NCBI GenBank assembly: GCA_002478265.1
Contig: DLNC01000015.1
Location: forward strand, 38,546 to 102,545
DNA length: 64,000 bases
Reading direction: 5' to 3'
Source: Syntrophaceae bacterium UBA7520
GTDB taxonomy: Bacteria > Desulfobacterota > Syntrophia > Syntrophales > Smithellaceae
Shown: positions 52,661 to 61,490 of the stretch, one piece after another
Layout of the letters: each line of letters begins with the position of its first letter
How positions within the stretch are numbered: the first letter of the stretch is position 1
The notes under the pieces: generated by a model
What the model was told of the DNA's origin: nothing
Database searches by the model: none
What the model saw: the letters and a program-made list of their open reading frames with translations, nothing else
Translations under genes and position numbers: made by a program

Positions 52661-53989
52661 TTATTCTTTCCTGATATTTTTCATATGATTGATACGTTTT
52701 TGAATCAGCGTTTGCGTGCCGATATCCTCGCGGTAAGCAACCGGTCCTTTGATGGCCTTGACACCTTCTTCAGCTATTTTTCTTGCTTCGTCTAATGTAT
52801 CGGCAATTCCCACAATCCCAATGGCGCGTGACGAGCTCAAATACAGGCCGTCTTCTTTCTTATCCACGGAAGAATAGTAAAGACGCGCTTTTCCTACATC
52901 ACCAACTTCAATTTTAGACTTAGATGAAGCCGCATCTGGGTGATCAGCAGGCAGGCCGTAGCCTTTGGGCACAACATATTTACAGACAGTCGCCTTGTGT
53001 TCAAATTCGATTTTTAGTTTATCGAGCGTGCCGTCAATTATATGCTGGCATATTTCCACAAAATCAGTTTTTAGAAGCGGCAGGATATTCATTGCCTCCG
53101 GGTCACCGAAACGCGCGTTATATTCCAAAAGTTTCACGCCGTCTTTTGTCGCGATAAAACCGCCATACATCACTCCTTTGTAGGGACTGCCTGTTTCTTT
53201 TAAAAGCGCTGCCGCCATCTGGCGGGTTATTTCCAGTCCTTGTTCTACGTCTGACGGTTGCAAAAAAGGCAGCGAATGATCCGGCATTGAATAAGAACCC
53301 ATGCCGCCGGTGTTGGGTCCTTTGTCACCGTCAAATCTTCTTTTGTGATCCTGAACGAGGGGCGTACCAACGACAGTTACACCGTCACACAGGCACTGCA
53401 GTGAAAATTCTTCTCCGTCAAATTTCTCTTCGACAATTACCGACGCGCTATCTTTGAGAATCCGCGCGCACAGCTCAACAGCTTCTTGCCTCGTCGAAAA
53501 ATGATCGCCCTGCACGAGCACGCCTTTGCCGCCGGTCAGGCCATCTGGCTTGAGAACAATGCCTTCCAGTTCACTCAAAAATTTTTCTACACCATCCATG
53601 ACTTCAAATACTTTATATTTAGGATTACCCAATATATTGTATTTATTAACTAAATTACGGGTGAAAGATTTGGATGTTTCCAGCCTTGCCAGGCTTTTTG
53701 TGGGGCCGACCGACGAGATGCCGCTTTTCGCCAGCTTGTCTACCACGCCGTTATTGAGCGGGTCTTCTGGGCCAACAACCGCAAAATCAATTTTGTTCTC
53801 CTTGGCAAAGCCGGCAATCGCGTCAAGATCAGAATAACTGCCGATTTTAATTTTTTCTGAAAGAGAAGCAATTCCCGGATTATTTGCTTTCATAAAAGAA
53901 AACAGGCGCGGGTTCTGCCGGGAGCGGGTAATTGCTTCGGCAATGGCGTGCTCGCGCGCGCCGTTTCCTACCAAGAGGATGTTGGACAT
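52661..53989 (-). CDS. purD: Phosphoribosylamine-glycine ligase
   Basis: A 442-residue ATP-grasp enzyme of purine synthesis (PRA + glycine to GAR). The N-terminus is MSNILLVGNGAREHAIAEA; the ATP-grasp block includes IVLKPDGLTGGKGV, KRRFDGDKGPNTGGMG, LEYNARFGDPEAMNIL. The start is the ATG at 53989, 8 bases after AGGAGA (complement of 53998-54003); a longer frame adds 7 residues. It lies 27 bases after the DUF4197 gene on the same strand. Confidence 0.96.
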   Translation of the reverse strand: MSNILLVGNGAREHAIAEAITRSRQNPRLFSFMKANNPGIASLSEKIKIGSYSDLDAIAGFAKENKIDFAVVGPEDPLNNGVVDKLAKSGISSVGPTKSLARLETSKSFTRNLVNKYNILGNPKYKVFEVMDGVEKFLSELEGIVLKPDGLTGGKGVLVQGDHFSTRQEAVELCARILKDSASVIVEEKFDGEEFSLQCLCDGVTVVGTPLVQDHKRRFDGDKGPNTGGMGSYSMPDHSLPFLQPSDVEQGLEITRQMAAALLKETGSPYKGVMYGGFIATKDGVKLLEYNARFGDPEAMNILPLLKTDFVEICQHIIDGTLDKLKIEFEHKATVCKYVVPKGYGLPADHPDAASSKSKIEVGDVGKARLYYSSVDKKEDGLYLSSSRAIGIVGIADTLDEARKIAEEGVKAIKGPVAYREDIGTQTLIQKRINHMKNIRKE

Positions 53990-54016
53990 GGGCGAAATCT
54001 CCTGACGCAAATTATA

Positions 54017-54733
54017 TTATTTAAATACTTCTTTTAATAGCTCAGTGACCCTGGCGCTCGGATTAGTGCGTATTTTGGTTTCTTCTTTGCCGAGCGTGTA
54101 AAACAAGCCGTCCAATGCCTTGGAAGCCACGTAATTATTCACGTCCAGATTCAGCACTTTGCCGATCAGCGGTAAAGCCTGTAATTTGGTATTAATGGCA
54201 TCATACTGTTGGGTCACGTTAAATTCGTTCATGGCTTGGCGCACTGCCGGCTGAAAAAGTTCGAGAAGTTTATTATATGTTTTATTCTTGAGATAATCGG
54301 TTGCCGCCGTGTTGCCGCCGCGCAGAATCCTGTTGGCGTCGTCAAAAGACATTTCCGTGATTGCCGCGGAAAAAATGTCCGCGGCCAGAGGAGCGGCTTT
54401 TTCCGCCGCCCGGTTCATGCTGAGTGTGAATTCGTCCAGTTGCGGTCCGAAGCCAATTCCCCGTAAAACTTTTTCCGTTTTTCTGACTTCTTCCGGCAAA
54501 AGAATCTTCACGGCTTGATTGGCAAAGTAACCATCAGTCCTGGCCAGATAGGTTATGGAATTTTTAATGCCGACACTGAGCGCTTCCTTCAACCCCAAGT
54601 CAATTTTGCTTTCGGCGGGCCGGGCTGTGTTTATCGTGTTCAGCGTCTCTTTCACAACATCCCACAAAGAAGCATAACTGTAATTGCATAATATTAACAT
54701 AAAGAAAAAACCGAAAATCAATTTTTTTTTCAT
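54017..54733 (-). CDS. Exported DUF4197 protein
   Basis: A 238-residue protein with a signal peptide (to about residue 21, YSYAS) and one DUF4197 domain: LGLKEALSVGIKNSI, GYFANQAVKILLPEEV, FTLSMNRAAEKAAPLA and TDYLKNKTYNKL. All-helical periplasmic family of unknown function, common in proteobacteria and Bacteroidetes. Likely co-transcribed with purD, which is unusual company. Confidence 0.9.
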   Translation of the reverse strand: MKKKLIFGFFFMLILCNYSYASLWDVVKETLNTINTARPAESKIDLGLKEALSVGIKNSITYLARTDGYFANQAVKILLPEEVRKTEKVLRGIGFGPQLDEFTLSMNRAAEKAAPLAADIFSAAITEMSFDDANRILRGGNTAATDYLKNKTYNKLLELFQPAVRQAMNEFNVTQQYDAINTKLQALPLIGKVLNLDVNNYVASKALDGLFYTLGKEETKIRTNPSARVTELLKEVFK

Positions 54734-55001
54734 TATTTGTCCTCCCCGTGATTGTTTTGGTCGGAAAACCCTTTCGAATGTTTACATTGTGCCTTACGCC
54801 AAAGGCTTTGGGCTAGAAGTATAAAAAGGAAGATCGGGGCTGTCAACCAAATAAATGTGTAATTTGACGCCTAAATTATTAAAGACAGAGTTTATTTTTT
54901 TACTTCAATCTGATAGATTGTAACTCGTAAATACTCAGCGGATGATATTCAATATCAGGAGACACGGCTTAGGGGGTCAAAAAGATACTTAAAGGAATGT
55001 T

Positions 55002-56246
55002 ATGATTTTGCGAATAAAGATAAAAAAGAATAATTGGCTTTATGTTGTAGTTATGCTTTTCGTGCTGGCCGGCTGCGCTTTTGCCTTCGGTACGGCAGAA
55101 AGCGGAGCGCGCGCGATTCATTACTCGCAGGCGGACGTGAATATGCTGATAGCAGCTGTTTTGCTGGCGCTCATCTTTTCATTTTTGTGTTCCATCGCGG
55201 AAGCAGTATTATTGAGCATCACGCCTTCTTATATAGAAGAATTACGTCAAAGACATCCCAAAAAAGCTGATATCCTCAAAAGGCTCCGGCAGGATAATGT
55301 GGATCGATCGTTAGCGGCGATACTGACTTTAAATACCATAGCCAATACTGTAGGCGCGACTCTAGCCGGTGCTCAGGCATCGATTGTTTTCGGAAGCAAG
55401 GCCATTGGTTATTTCTCGGCGGCGATGACCTTAATGATTCTCTACTTATCGGAAATCATTCCTAAAACAATCGGCGCGGTCTACTGGCGGCAACTGGCCG
55501 GGCTGACATCAGGCTATATCAGAATTTTAATCGCTGTTCTATTTCCCCTGATCAGGCTATCCGAAGGATTGACGCGCTTGATCGCGCGGGGGAAAAATTT
55601 GCATGTTTTCAGCCGCGCCGAGTTTATTGCCATGGCCAACATCGGAGAACAAACAGGAGAAATAGAGGAACATGAATCCAGAATTATCAGGAATTTATTT
55701 AAGTTCGGTTCTTTGAAAACTAAAGACATCATGACGCCGCGCTCGGTTATTTCAGCTCTTCCCCAGGATTTAACCATTACTCAAGCCGCGGAAAGGGCGA
55801 TACATTCATCATTTTCCCGTCTGCCGATATACGGCAAAGACCTGGATGAAATAACGGGATTTGTACTGAAAGATGACATTGTCGTGCGCAACGTGGAAGG
55901 GCAGGGCGATGCGCCTCTCGAAACACTCAAGCGGAAAATATTCTGTGTGGAAGAAAATGTTTCCTTATCTGATTTGCTGGAGTTTTTTCTCGATAATCGC
56001 CAGCATATAGCGCTGGTGGTAGACGCATACGGCGCCGCGCGCGGTCTGGTTACGCTGGAGGATGTCGTGGAAACCCTGCTGGGCATGGAAATAATCGATG
56101 AAATGGATAAAGTAGCGGATATGCGCGTTCTGGCCCGCCAGCAATGGGAAAAACGCGCTAAAACACTGGGGATAGAAATTGAAACGGCCCAAGAATTTAA
56201 AGAAGAAAAAGAAATGGCAGCCGATAAAAACGGCTCCGTAGGCTGA
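55002..56246 (+). CDS. CNNM/HlyC-type membrane protein with paired CBS domains
   Basis: A 414-residue integral-membrane protein. After an N-terminal hydrophobic segment carrying a lipobox-like VLAGCAFA, the CNNM (DUF21) domain has three or four helices (AAVLLALIFSFLCSIAEAVLLS, LNTIANTVGATLAG, YLSEIIPKTIGAV), then two CBS domains (about 240-360: IMTPRSVISALPQ, VVDAYGAARGLVTLEDVVETLLG). The C-terminal CorC/HlyC transporter-associated domain is missing; the tail is short and acidic/basic. Members move or sense Mg2+ or Co2+. Followed six bases later by the GlmU-like gene. Confidence 0.85.
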   Translation: MILRIKIKKNNWLYVVVMLFVLAGCAFAFGTAESGARAIHYSQADVNMLIAAVLLALIFSFLCSIAEAVLLSITPSYIEELRQRHPKKADILKRLRQDNVDRSLAAILTLNTIANTVGATLAGAQASIVFGSKAIGYFSAAMTLMILYLSEIIPKTIGAVYWRQLAGLTSGYIRILIAVLFPLIRLSEGLTRLIARGKNLHVFSRAEFIAMANIGEQTGEIEEHESRIIRNLFKFGSLKTKDIMTPRSVISALPQDLTITQAAERAIHSSFSRLPIYGKDLDEITGFVLKDDIVVRNVEGQGDAPLETLKRKIFCVEENVSLSDLLEFFLDNRQHIALVVDAYGAARGLVTLEDVVETLLGMEIIDEMDKVADMRVLARQQWEKRAKTLGIEIETAQEFKEEKEMAADKNGSVG

Positions 56247-56252
56247 AAAAAA

Positions 56253-57020
56253 TTGAATAATAATTTTATGGTAGGAACAAAAGAGAAACAAAACAAATTC
56301 TGCGCTATAATTCTTGCCGCCGGCAAAGGCACGCGCATGAAATCCGATTTGCCCAAAGTTCTGCACGAGATCGGCGGCAAGCCGCTTTTGCAGTATGTGT
56401 TGGACGCGACGGAAAGCGCGGGTGCGGAAAAAATCTTCGTGGTTATCGGTCACCAGGCGCAAAAGGTTAGCGCCTGCTTTCCGGAAGGCAGATGTGTTTT
56501 TGTTTTGCAGGAACAGCAGCTCGGGACAGGGCATGCGGTTTTGCAGGCAAGAAATGAACTTGCCCATTATGACGGCCTGACGGTAATTCTCTGCGGCGAT
56601 GTGCCTCTTCTAAGGCCGCATACCATAAAAAAAATGATTGATGAACATCTGGCGACGGATGCAACTTTAACAGTTTTAACGGCTATCGTGCCGGATCCCT
56701 TTGGCTACGGACGAATAATTAAAGATGGGCAAGGCACTATCATTAAAATAACGGAGCAGGCGGACGCAAAAGAGTCGGAAAAAATAATTAATGAAATTAA
56801 TACCGGAATTTATTGCGCGCAAACGCCTTTTTTGCTGGAAGCCCTGGAAAAAATTGAAAACAACAACAGCAAAAAGGAATATTATCTTACCGATATTGTG
56901 GCCATCGCCCGCAGTCAGAATTTTAAGGTGCAGGCCTGCCTTACAGATAATTACATGGAAGTGATGGGAATCAACACGCCTGAAGAAATGGCCAACGCTG
57001 CACGATATCTTAAAAATTAA
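56253..57020 (+). CDS. GlmU-like nucleotidyltransferase lacking the acetyltransferase domain
   Basis: A 255-residue protein matching only the N-terminal uridylyltransferase half of GlmU: AIILAAGKGTRMKSDLPKVLHEIGGKPLLQ, QEQQLGTGHAVLQAR, ILCGDVPLL, GYGRIIKD, EINTGIYC and LTDIVAIA. The left-handed beta-helix acetyltransferase half is absent, so GlcNAc-1-P must be made elsewhere, or the enzyme uses another sugar phosphate. The start could be TTG 56253 or ATG 56268; neither has a strong ribosome site. Followed after 18 bases by dusB. Confidence 0.85.
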   Translation: MNNNFMVGTKEKQNKFCAIILAAGKGTRMKSDLPKVLHEIGGKPLLQYVLDATESAGAEKIFVVIGHQAQKVSACFPEGRCVFVLQEQQLGTGHAVLQARNELAHYDGLTVILCGDVPLLRPHTIKKMIDEHLATDATLTVLTAIVPDPFGYGRIIKDGQGTIIKITEQADAKESEKIINEINTGIYCAQTPFLLEALEKIENNNSKKEYYLTDIVAIARSQNFKVQACLTDNYMEVMGINTPEEMANAARYLKN

Positions 57021-57038
57021 AAAATCTGGTTTAAATTA

Positions 57039-58034
57039 GTGACCAAAATCATCACGTTAATCAAAGGTAAGGCAGTGCTGGCGCCGCTGGCGGGAATTTC
57101 CAATTTGGCCTTTCGTATAGTAGCAAGGTCTTTTGGCTGTCCTCTCGCTTTCACGGAAATGATTAGCGCCAATGGCCTTGTCCGTGATTCGCGGCGTACA
57201 CTTGATTATCTGAAAAGTTCTGGTGATGATAAACCTCTGGGTGTGCAAATTTTCGGGGCAAATCCGGCGACGATGGCTCAAGCGGCAAAAATTGTCGCTG
57301 AATCCGGCGGAGATCTTATTGACATCAATATGGGCTGTCCTGTCAGAAAAGTTGTTAAGACAGGTTCCGGCGCGGTTTTAATGAAAGACCCGGTTTTGGC
57401 GGGACACATAATTGAGAGTGTTGTCAAAGCTACTAATCTTCCCGTCACGGTAAAAATTCGTTCCGGTTGGAGCAGTAACTCGATTAATGCGCAGGAATTG
57501 TCACGTATCGCACAAATGGCTGGCGCGGCAGCGATAATAATTCATCCCCGAACAGCCGATCAGGGATTTTCCGGCAAAGCAAACTGGCAGATAATAGCTC
57601 AGGTAAAAAACGCCGTAAAAATTCCGGTGATTGGCAACGGTGATATATTGCAGCCATCAGACGCGGTAAAAATGATGACTGCTACCGGCTGTGATGCCGT
57701 GATGGTCGGCAGAGGCGCTTTGGGAAATCCATGGATTTTCAGGGGAATAAATGAGCGGCCTGCTTATGGAGATGATAAATATTTGCCTGATCTTGATGAA
57801 AGATTAAAAATCATCAATATCCATTGGGAAAATGAAGCGGAATTGGTCGGCAGAAAATTAGCCACAAAGACTTTCCGTAAGCATCTTCTCTGGTACACCA
57901 GAGGGCTGAAAAATTCAGCACAATTTAGAAAAACGGCCGGGTCGTGCAGAGACGCTGACAGTATTTTTTACGAATTAGATAGATATTTCAACTTTTTGCG
58001 CAACTCATCTTCCGGAGAAACTGAATATAAATAA
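57039..58034 (+). CDS. dusB: tRNA-dihydrouridine synthase
   Basis: A 331-residue FMN enzyme that reduces uridines in the tRNA D-loop. TIM-barrel text: LAPLAGISNLAFR, TEMISANGLV, DINMGCPVRKVVKTGSGAVLM with the catalytic cysteine in MGCP, VTVKIRSGW, IIHPRTADQGFSG, VIGNGDI and VMVGRGALGNPWIF. Start is GTG at 57039. Type B by overall match; the exact subtype is inferred. Confidence 0.93.
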   Translation: MTKIITLIKGKAVLAPLAGISNLAFRIVARSFGCPLAFTEMISANGLVRDSRRTLDYLKSSGDDKPLGVQIFGANPATMAQAAKIVAESGGDLIDINMGCPVRKVVKTGSGAVLMKDPVLAGHIIESVVKATNLPVTVKIRSGWSSNSINAQELSRIAQMAGAAAIIIHPRTADQGFSGKANWQIIAQVKNAVKIPVIGNGDILQPSDAVKMMTATGCDAVMVGRGALGNPWIFRGINERPAYGDDKYLPDLDERLKIINIHWENEAELVGRKLATKTFRKHLLWYTRGLKNSAQFRKTAGSCRDADSIFYELDRYFNFLRNSSSGETEYK

Positions 58035-58038
58035 AACC

Positions 58039-58069
58039 TTGACTTTAATCTTACAAGTTGGCATAAAAT
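58039..58069 (+). promoter_or_regulatory. Possible promoter of the zapB-like/zapA pair
   Basis: TTGACT (58039-58044) with CATAAA at 17 bases or TAAAAT at 19 bases (58064-58069). Weak but well placed before 58141. Confidence 0.4.
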
Positions 58070-58140
58070 AAGTGCAATTGGCGCAGACAATTGCTGTAAT
58101 TTTTAGTCCTTTTTCATATCAAGAAGGGTAAAAAATAGCA

Positions 58141-58371
58141 GTGGAATTGCAGAAATTTAGCCAGTTAGAAGAAAAAATTAAAAAAATTGTAAGTGAAAAA
58201 GTTTCTCTAAAAAAACAAATTCAGATATTGGAGGAAGCATTAAGAAATAAAGAAGCGGAATTAGTGGGGTTAAAAAACAAACTAAAGACGTTAGATGAGG
58301 AAAGAAACAGCGTACGCGCGAGGGTAGATTCACTGCTTGAATTACTTGCAGATATAGAATTAGCAAAATAA
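58141..58371 (+). CDS. Short coiled-coil protein, ZapB-like
   Basis: A 76-residue protein that is almost one continuous coiled coil (KFSQLEEKIKKIVSEKVSLKKQ, EAELVGLKNKLKTLDEERNSV). Length and position directly before zapA fit a ZapB-like cell-division factor. Start is GTG. Sequence alone cannot separate ZapB from other short coiled coils. Confidence 0.65.
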   Translation: MELQKFSQLEEKIKKIVSEKVSLKKQIQILEEALRNKEAELVGLKNKLKTLDEERNSVRARVDSLLELLADIELAK

Positions 58372-58389
58372 GCTTCCAGGGCGTGTGTT

Positions 58390-58668
58390 TTGAAAAAAAG
58401 TTATAACATTAGGATATTAGGGCAGGAGCTTTCAGTTTTAAGCGATGCGGAAGAAGAACAAGTGGCCAACGTTGTTCAATTTGTCAATGATAAAATTGAA
58501 GAGGTTTTACAGTCCAAAAGCGGTCTCAAAACCTTAAACGTTGCCATCCTGGCAGCTTTAAACATTTCAGAGGAATTATTGAAATTAAAGGGAGTTAAAA
58601 AAGAGCTCTGTGAGCAACTGGAAAGCAGAGCCGATAAACTAATTCAACTGATTGACAATGCGAATTAA
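58390..58668 (+). CDS. zapA: Cell division protein ZapA
   Basis: A 92-residue FtsZ-ring-stabilising protein. ZapA text: YNIRILGQELSVLSDAEEEQVANVVQFVNDKIEEV, followed by LNVAILAALNISEELL and a C-terminal coiled coil. Start is TTG. It is directly followed by the 6S RNA gene, the classic proteobacterial order. Confidence 0.9.
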   Translation: MKKSYNIRILGQELSVLSDAEEEQVANVVQFVNDKIEEVLQSKSGLKTLNVAILAALNISEELLKLKGVKKELCEQLESRADKLIQLIDNAN

Positions 58669-58674
58669 TCAATT

Positions 58675-58870
58675 CGCCCCTGCGATGTACGTGATTAACA
58701 TTTGTTTTGAGCCAACACTTTGAACCTGGGGCCTATTCCTTGTTTGCGGTGAGCAGGTCAGCCTTTTATTCGCTGGTCGGAAGGCAGAAAGCCTAAAGCA
58801 ATCAACACCGGGCGCCCACTTTGTATAAAGGTTCAAAAAGGTGATTAACACGGCATAGGCGGGGGTTTTT
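58675..58870 (+). ncRNA. ssrS: 6S RNA
   Basis: The interval after zapA has the hallmarks of 6S RNA, which mimics an open promoter and binds the sigma-70 holoenzyme. The ends pair (CGCCCCTGCGATGT on the left with ACACGGCATAGGCGGGG on the right), and the central region has the bubble-flanking words CCTGGGGCC and GGTGAGCAGG. Size is about 195 nt and a T-run follows at 58866. The synteny zapA-6S is typical. The usual downstream fthC gene is absent; rny follows instead. Exact ends are approximate. Confidence 0.8.
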
Positions 58871-59092
58871 TTATGCTCTCTCCTTAAGTCCAAAGATAAA
58901 ATTCTTATTTCCTCGTCATAAAACGACCCCGAAAAAACAATACTTCCACAGTGCTTTACCGAACTGAAGTTACGGTGGAACAATTTTTAGATAACTCTGC
59001 CGGAAAATGTTCAAATGGAAACACTAAGAATGCTTTCTGGTATAAATTAACGATGATAGTTTTTTCCCGGCAGGGCAGGAGGAGGTAAATAT

Positions 59093-60658
59093 ATGTTGCA
59101 TGTAAGTTTGTATGTGCTGGTGATATTGGCTGTACTGGTAGCCGGTATAATTATCGGATATGTTCTGAAAAACATAATTTCCGCAAAAAAGATGAAGGCT
59201 TCAGATAGCCTGGCGGCGAGGATTGTCGAAGAAGCGAAAAAGGAAGCGGAAACCATAAAAAAAGAAGCGATTATCCAGGCCAAGGAAAATCTCCTGAAAA
59301 TAAAAGGAGATTTTGACAAAGAAACAAAAGACAGAAGGAGCGATCTCGATGCTCTGGAAAAGCGCATCCGCTCTAAGGAAGAAAACCTGGATAAAAGGCT
59401 GGATTCCTTAACCCAAAAAGAAAGCAATATCGAAGAGCGGGAAAAGTCGCTGGCCAAAAAGGAAGCAGCGTTGGAGGAAAAGCATCAGCGCCTGGATAAG
59501 GTTATGGAAGAGCAGAAACAAAAGCTGGAAATCATCGCCGGGATATCATCGGAGGAAGCCAAAAAAATGCTTATCCAGTCCATGGAATCGGACGCTAAGC
59601 GCGATGCCGCTTTAATGATCAGAAAGATAGAAGATGAGGCGAAGCTTACCGCGGACAGAAAATCGCGGGAGATTATCGCCTATGCTATTCAGAGATACGC
59701 GGGAGATTTTGTTGTGGAAAATACGGTCTCCGCGGTAAATCTGCCGAGTGAAGAAATGAAAGGTCGCATCATCGGACGCGAAGGCCGCAATATCCGCGCC
59801 ATCGAAGCGGCGACGGGAATTGATCTTATCGTTGATGATACGCCGGAAGCCGTGGTTCTTTCCAGTTTTGACCCTGTGCGTCGCGAGATCGCGCGCATTT
59901 CGCTGGAGCGCCTTATTCAGGATGGGCGTATCCATCCGGGGCGTATTGAGGATATCGTCAAGAAAGTGGAAAAGGAAGTCGATCAGATTATCCGGGAAAC
60001 CGGCGAAAAAGCATCTTTTGATGTCGGCGTACATGACATTCATCCGGAAATAATCAAGATGCTGGGCAGTCTTAAATATCGCACCAGTTTTTCGCAAAAC
60101 GTTCTGCAACATTCCGTAGACGTGGCTTACCTGACGGGAATGATGGCGGCGGAACTGAAAATGAATATCAAGGAGGCCAAAAGAGCGGGACTGCTGCATG
60201 ATATCGGCAAAGCGGTGGACCATAAAATTGAAGGAACGCATGCCGCCATCGGCGCGGATTTTGCGAAAAAATACGGCGAAAATCCCCGGATCATTCAGGC
60301 GATTGCCACGCATCATGATGATGGCCGCAACAACACTCTCTTGGGTGTTTTAGTGCAGGCGGCCGATTCATTGTCCGCGGCCAGACCGGGAGCGCGTCGT
60401 GAAATGCTCGAAACTTACGTGAAAAGGCTGGAAGAGCTCGAAAAGATTGCTCATTCTTTTGACGGCGTGGATAGATGTTTTGCCATTCAGGCGGGGCGGG
60501 AAATCAGGATTCTTGTGGAAAATGATAAACTGTCGGATAATGACGCGGCTATGCTGTGCAAAGATGTTATTAAAAAAATTGAATCGGAGCTTACCTATCC
60601 CGGTCAGATTAGGGTTACGGTTATTCGGGAAACGCGCATTTCCGATTACGCAAGGTGA
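59093..60658 (+). CDS. rny: Ribonuclease Y
   Basis: A 521-residue membrane-anchored endoribonuclease that starts mRNA decay. N-terminal helix (about 3-26, [20 protein letters not shown]), a long charged coiled coil to about 190, a KH domain with [15 protein letters not shown], and an HD domain with HDIGKAVDH and THHDDGR metal ligands. AGGAGG lies upstream of the ATG. The phosphodiesterase gene follows 30 bases later, the same order as rny-ymdB in Bacillus. Confidence 0.96.
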   Translation: MLHVSLYVLVILAVLVAGIIIGYVLKNIISAKKMKASDSLAARIVEEAKKEAETIKKEAIIQAKENLLKIKGDFDKETKDRRSDLDALEKRIRSKEENLDKRLDSLTQKESNIEEREKSLAKKEAALEEKHQRLDKVMEEQKQKLEIIAGISSEEAKKMLIQSMESDAKRDAALMIRKIEDEAKLTADRKSREIIAYAIQRYAGDFVVENTVSAVNLPSEEMKGRIIGREGRNIRAIEAATGIDLIVDDTPEAVVLSSFDPVRREIARISLERLIQDGRIHPGRIEDIVKKVEKEVDQIIRETGEKASFDVGVHDIHPEIIKMLGSLKYRTSFSQNVLQHSVDVAYLTGMMAAELKMNIKEAKRAGLLHDIGKAVDHKIEGTHAAIGADFAKKYGENPRIIQAIATHHDDGRNNTLLGVLVQAADSLSAARPGARREMLETYVKRLEELEKIAHSFDGVDRCFAIQAGREIRILVENDKLSDNDAAMLCKDVIKKIESELTYPGQIRVTVIRETRISDYAR

Positions 60659-60688
60659 CATGCGCTGCGTGCGATAGTAGGGTGAACA

Positions 60689-61489
60689 ATGAAAATACTT
60701 TTTATCGGTGACATCGTCGGGAAACCGGGTCGCAGGGCGGTGGCGGAATTAGTGCCTTCAATGATCAGGGAGAAGGAGATTGATTTTGTTATCGCGAATT
60801 GTGAAAATGCCGCAGCCGGATTCGGCGTGACCAGGGAGATTGTGGAAGAACTATATGCCAGCCGAATAGATGTTCTCACTTCGGGCAATCATATTTGGAA
60901 TAAGAAAGAAGCATTGGAATTCATTGGTGAGTATGAAACACTGTTACGGCCGGCTAATTATCCGGCAAAAGCTCCGGGATTTGGAGCGGTCATTGTTCCT
61001 TGTGCCAAAGGCGAGTATATTGGCGTGCTGAATCTGGCCGGAAGAATTTTTATGCAGCCCAGTGATTGTCCCTTCGAGAAGGCAAAAAGTAAAATTGCCG
61101 AATTGAAAACCAAAGCGAAAGTCATAATTGTCGATTTTCACGCGGAGGCAACATCGGAAAAAAGAGCTTTAGGTTGGTATTTGGATGGAGATGTGTCTGC
61201 GGTTTTGGGCACGCACACGCATGTGCAAACAGCTGATAATGAGATTCTGCCCGGAGGAACTGCTTATATCAGCGACGCGGGAATGACCGGTCCTTTTGAT
61301 TCGGTCATTGGGGTGAAGAAAGACACAATCATCGAGAGGTTTTTGAACCATATTCCAAACAAGTTCGATGTTGCCAAAGGTGATATTCGCCTGCAGGGAG
61401 TAATGCTGGATGTTGATGAGCGAAGCGGCAAAGCTAAACACATCGAAAGAATCAGTATAAAGTTGGATGAACGAACTGAAGGTATGTAG
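60689..61489 (+). CDS. YmdB-like metallophosphoesterase (TIGR00282)
   Basis: A 266-residue calcineurin-like phosphodiesterase. Metal motifs: FIGDIVGKPGRRA, ANCENAAAGFG, TSGNHIWNKKE, VDFHAEATSEK and GTHTHVQTADNEIL. The Bacillus relative hydrolyses 2',3'-cyclic nucleotides and affects biofilm and mRNA; the role here is inferred. Probably in the rny operon. tyrS starts almost at its stop. Confidence 0.9.
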   Translation: MKILFIGDIVGKPGRRAVAELVPSMIREKEIDFVIANCENAAAGFGVTREIVEELYASRIDVLTSGNHIWNKKEALEFIGEYETLLRPANYPAKAPGFGAVIVPCAKGEYIGVLNLAGRIFMQPSDCPFEKAKSKIAELKTKAKVIIVDFHAEATSEKRALGWYLDGDVSAVLGTHTHVQTADNEILPGGTAYISDAGMTGPFDSVIGVKKDTIIERFLNHIPNKFDVAKGDIRLQGVMLDVDERSGKAKHIERISIKLDERTEGM

Positions 61490-61490
61490 C

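Noticed and set aside
59612..60316. 234-residue open frame antisense to rny
   Set aside because: It is the shadow of the conserved RNase Y KH/HD region.
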